Positions 13,464 to 13,819 of a stretch of DNA of 13,819 bases are shown one piece after another. This DNA comes from Halobacteria archaeon. GTDB lineage: Archaea > Halobacteriota > Methanoliparia > Methanoliparales > Methanoliparaceae. How positions within the stretch are numbered: position 1 is the stretch's first letter; each line of letters opens with the position of its first letter. The stretch covers positions 1 through 13,819 of the forward strand of contig DUJX01000098.1 in assembly GCA_013329575.1 (NCBI GenBank). Direction: 5' to 3'. A model generated the notes under the pieces. The model saw nothing but the letters and a program-made list of their open reading frames with translations, was not told where the DNA came from and made no database searches. Position numbers and translations under genes: made by a program.

Positions 13464-13819
13464 TTATTTTAAAAATTGTTCAAATTTTTCTATAAACACA
13501 TCTGCCTGACAAGCCAAATTTTTTTTATTATCAAAATTTTTTACTATCTCAATTAGTCTCTCTCTATCCTTATTCTTCATCTTTTTGGCATAATATATCA
13601 TACACGGAATCACATCAAGAACGTTGCCTACAATGGTTATAGATGCCATGTTGGCAGTTCTAGAGAAAGGATTGAGGTCTATGGCGATTATTTTTTTACC
13701 TAGTTCTATTAGTTTTTCTGTTCTGTCCCCATCTTCTAACGAGACTAAGATAGTATCTGCTATCATTATACCTCTCTCGTCTACCAATCCTCTCGCATGT
13801 TCTATCTCTTTCAATTTTA
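13464..13819 (-). CDS. 4-phosphopantoate--beta-alanine ligase (phosphopantothenate synthetase), C-terminal part
   Basis: The open frame runs off the right edge of the window. The visible 117 residues are the C-terminal half of the archaeal phosphopantothenate synthetase (former DUF137; about 260 residues when complete), which joins 4-phosphopantoate and beta-alanine with ATP on the archaeal route to coenzyme A. Recognisable stretches are H-A-R-G-L-V followed by GIMIADTILV, the LEDGDRTEKL segment, and DLNPFSRTA with the following SITIVGNV strand. A TTG near the edge at 13814 is not the true start, because the frame continues upstream of it and the homologous region is internal in the family. 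A CoA biosynthesis gene beside CoA-thioester enzymes may be coincidence, since the transporter operon separates them. Confidence 0.88.
   Translation of the reverse strand, partial: KLKEIEHARGLVDERGIMIADTILVSLEDGDRTEKLIELGKKIIAIDLNPFSRTANMASITIVGNVLDVIPCMIYYAKKMKNKDRERLIEIVKNFDNKKNLACQADVFIEKFEQFLK

Noticed and set aside
13464..13814. Treating the rightmost gene as a complete 116-residue protein starting at TTG 13814
   Set aside because: The frame stays open to the window edge and the visible part matches only the C-terminal half of phosphopantothenate synthetase.

Overview
The window looks like a stretch of an AT-rich, anaerobic archaeal chromosome. Four things point to Archaea. The left-leaning gene at the right edge is the C-terminal half of an archaeal-type phosphopantothenate synthetase (4-phosphopantoate--beta-alanine ligase). 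The thiolase is paired with a DUF35 zinc-ribbon/OB-fold protein. Promoters are TATA-like with very short leaders. Several ribosome-binding sites match the GGAGGTGATC complement of the archaeal 16S tail. I cannot assign a phylum. Oxygen-sensitive 2-hydroxyacyl-CoA dehydratase components imply an anaerobe.

Layout, left to right. Positions 1-97 hold a run of abutting hairpins with no gene. Positions 182-1138 (+) encode a MeaB/ArgK-type GTPase, the chaperone of a B12-dependent acyl-CoA mutase. Positions 1160-10705 (all -) form one tight ten-gene block, probably a single operon read from a promoter near 10744. In transcription order it encodes thiolase, DUF35 partner, short-chain dehydrogenase, 3-hydroxyacyl-CoA dehydrogenase, enoyl-CoA hydratase, two 2-hydroxyacyl-CoA dehydratase/benzoyl-CoA reductase-like subunits, their ATP-dependent activase, then the large and small subunits of a B12-dependent acyl-CoA mutase. 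Positions 10830-13300 (-) encode a three-gene metal (probably zinc) ABC transporter. Positions 13464-13819 (-) hold the partial phosphopantothenate synthetase. No gene-free stretch exceeds 300 bases.

How the genes work together. The block reads as a CoA-thioester pathway: a radical carbon-skeleton rearrangement, an ATP-activated radical dehydration (or reduction), hydration, oxidation of a 3-hydroxyacyl-CoA and thiolytic cleavage. The substrate is not evident. The mutase keeps the Arg that binds the substrate carboxylate in methylmalonyl-CoA mutase, but lacks the usual Tyr and His of the active site, and its B12 domain has E-x-H-x-x-G instead of D-x-H-x-x-G. I therefore doubt that it is an ordinary methylmalonyl-CoA mutase, and propose a substituted succinyl/malonyl-type substrate. 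That substrate, and the pathway as a whole, are the most interesting unknowns here. No CoA-transferase or ligase, acyl-CoA dehydrogenase, ETF, epimerase or decarboxylase is present in the window, so the pathway is incomplete as seen.
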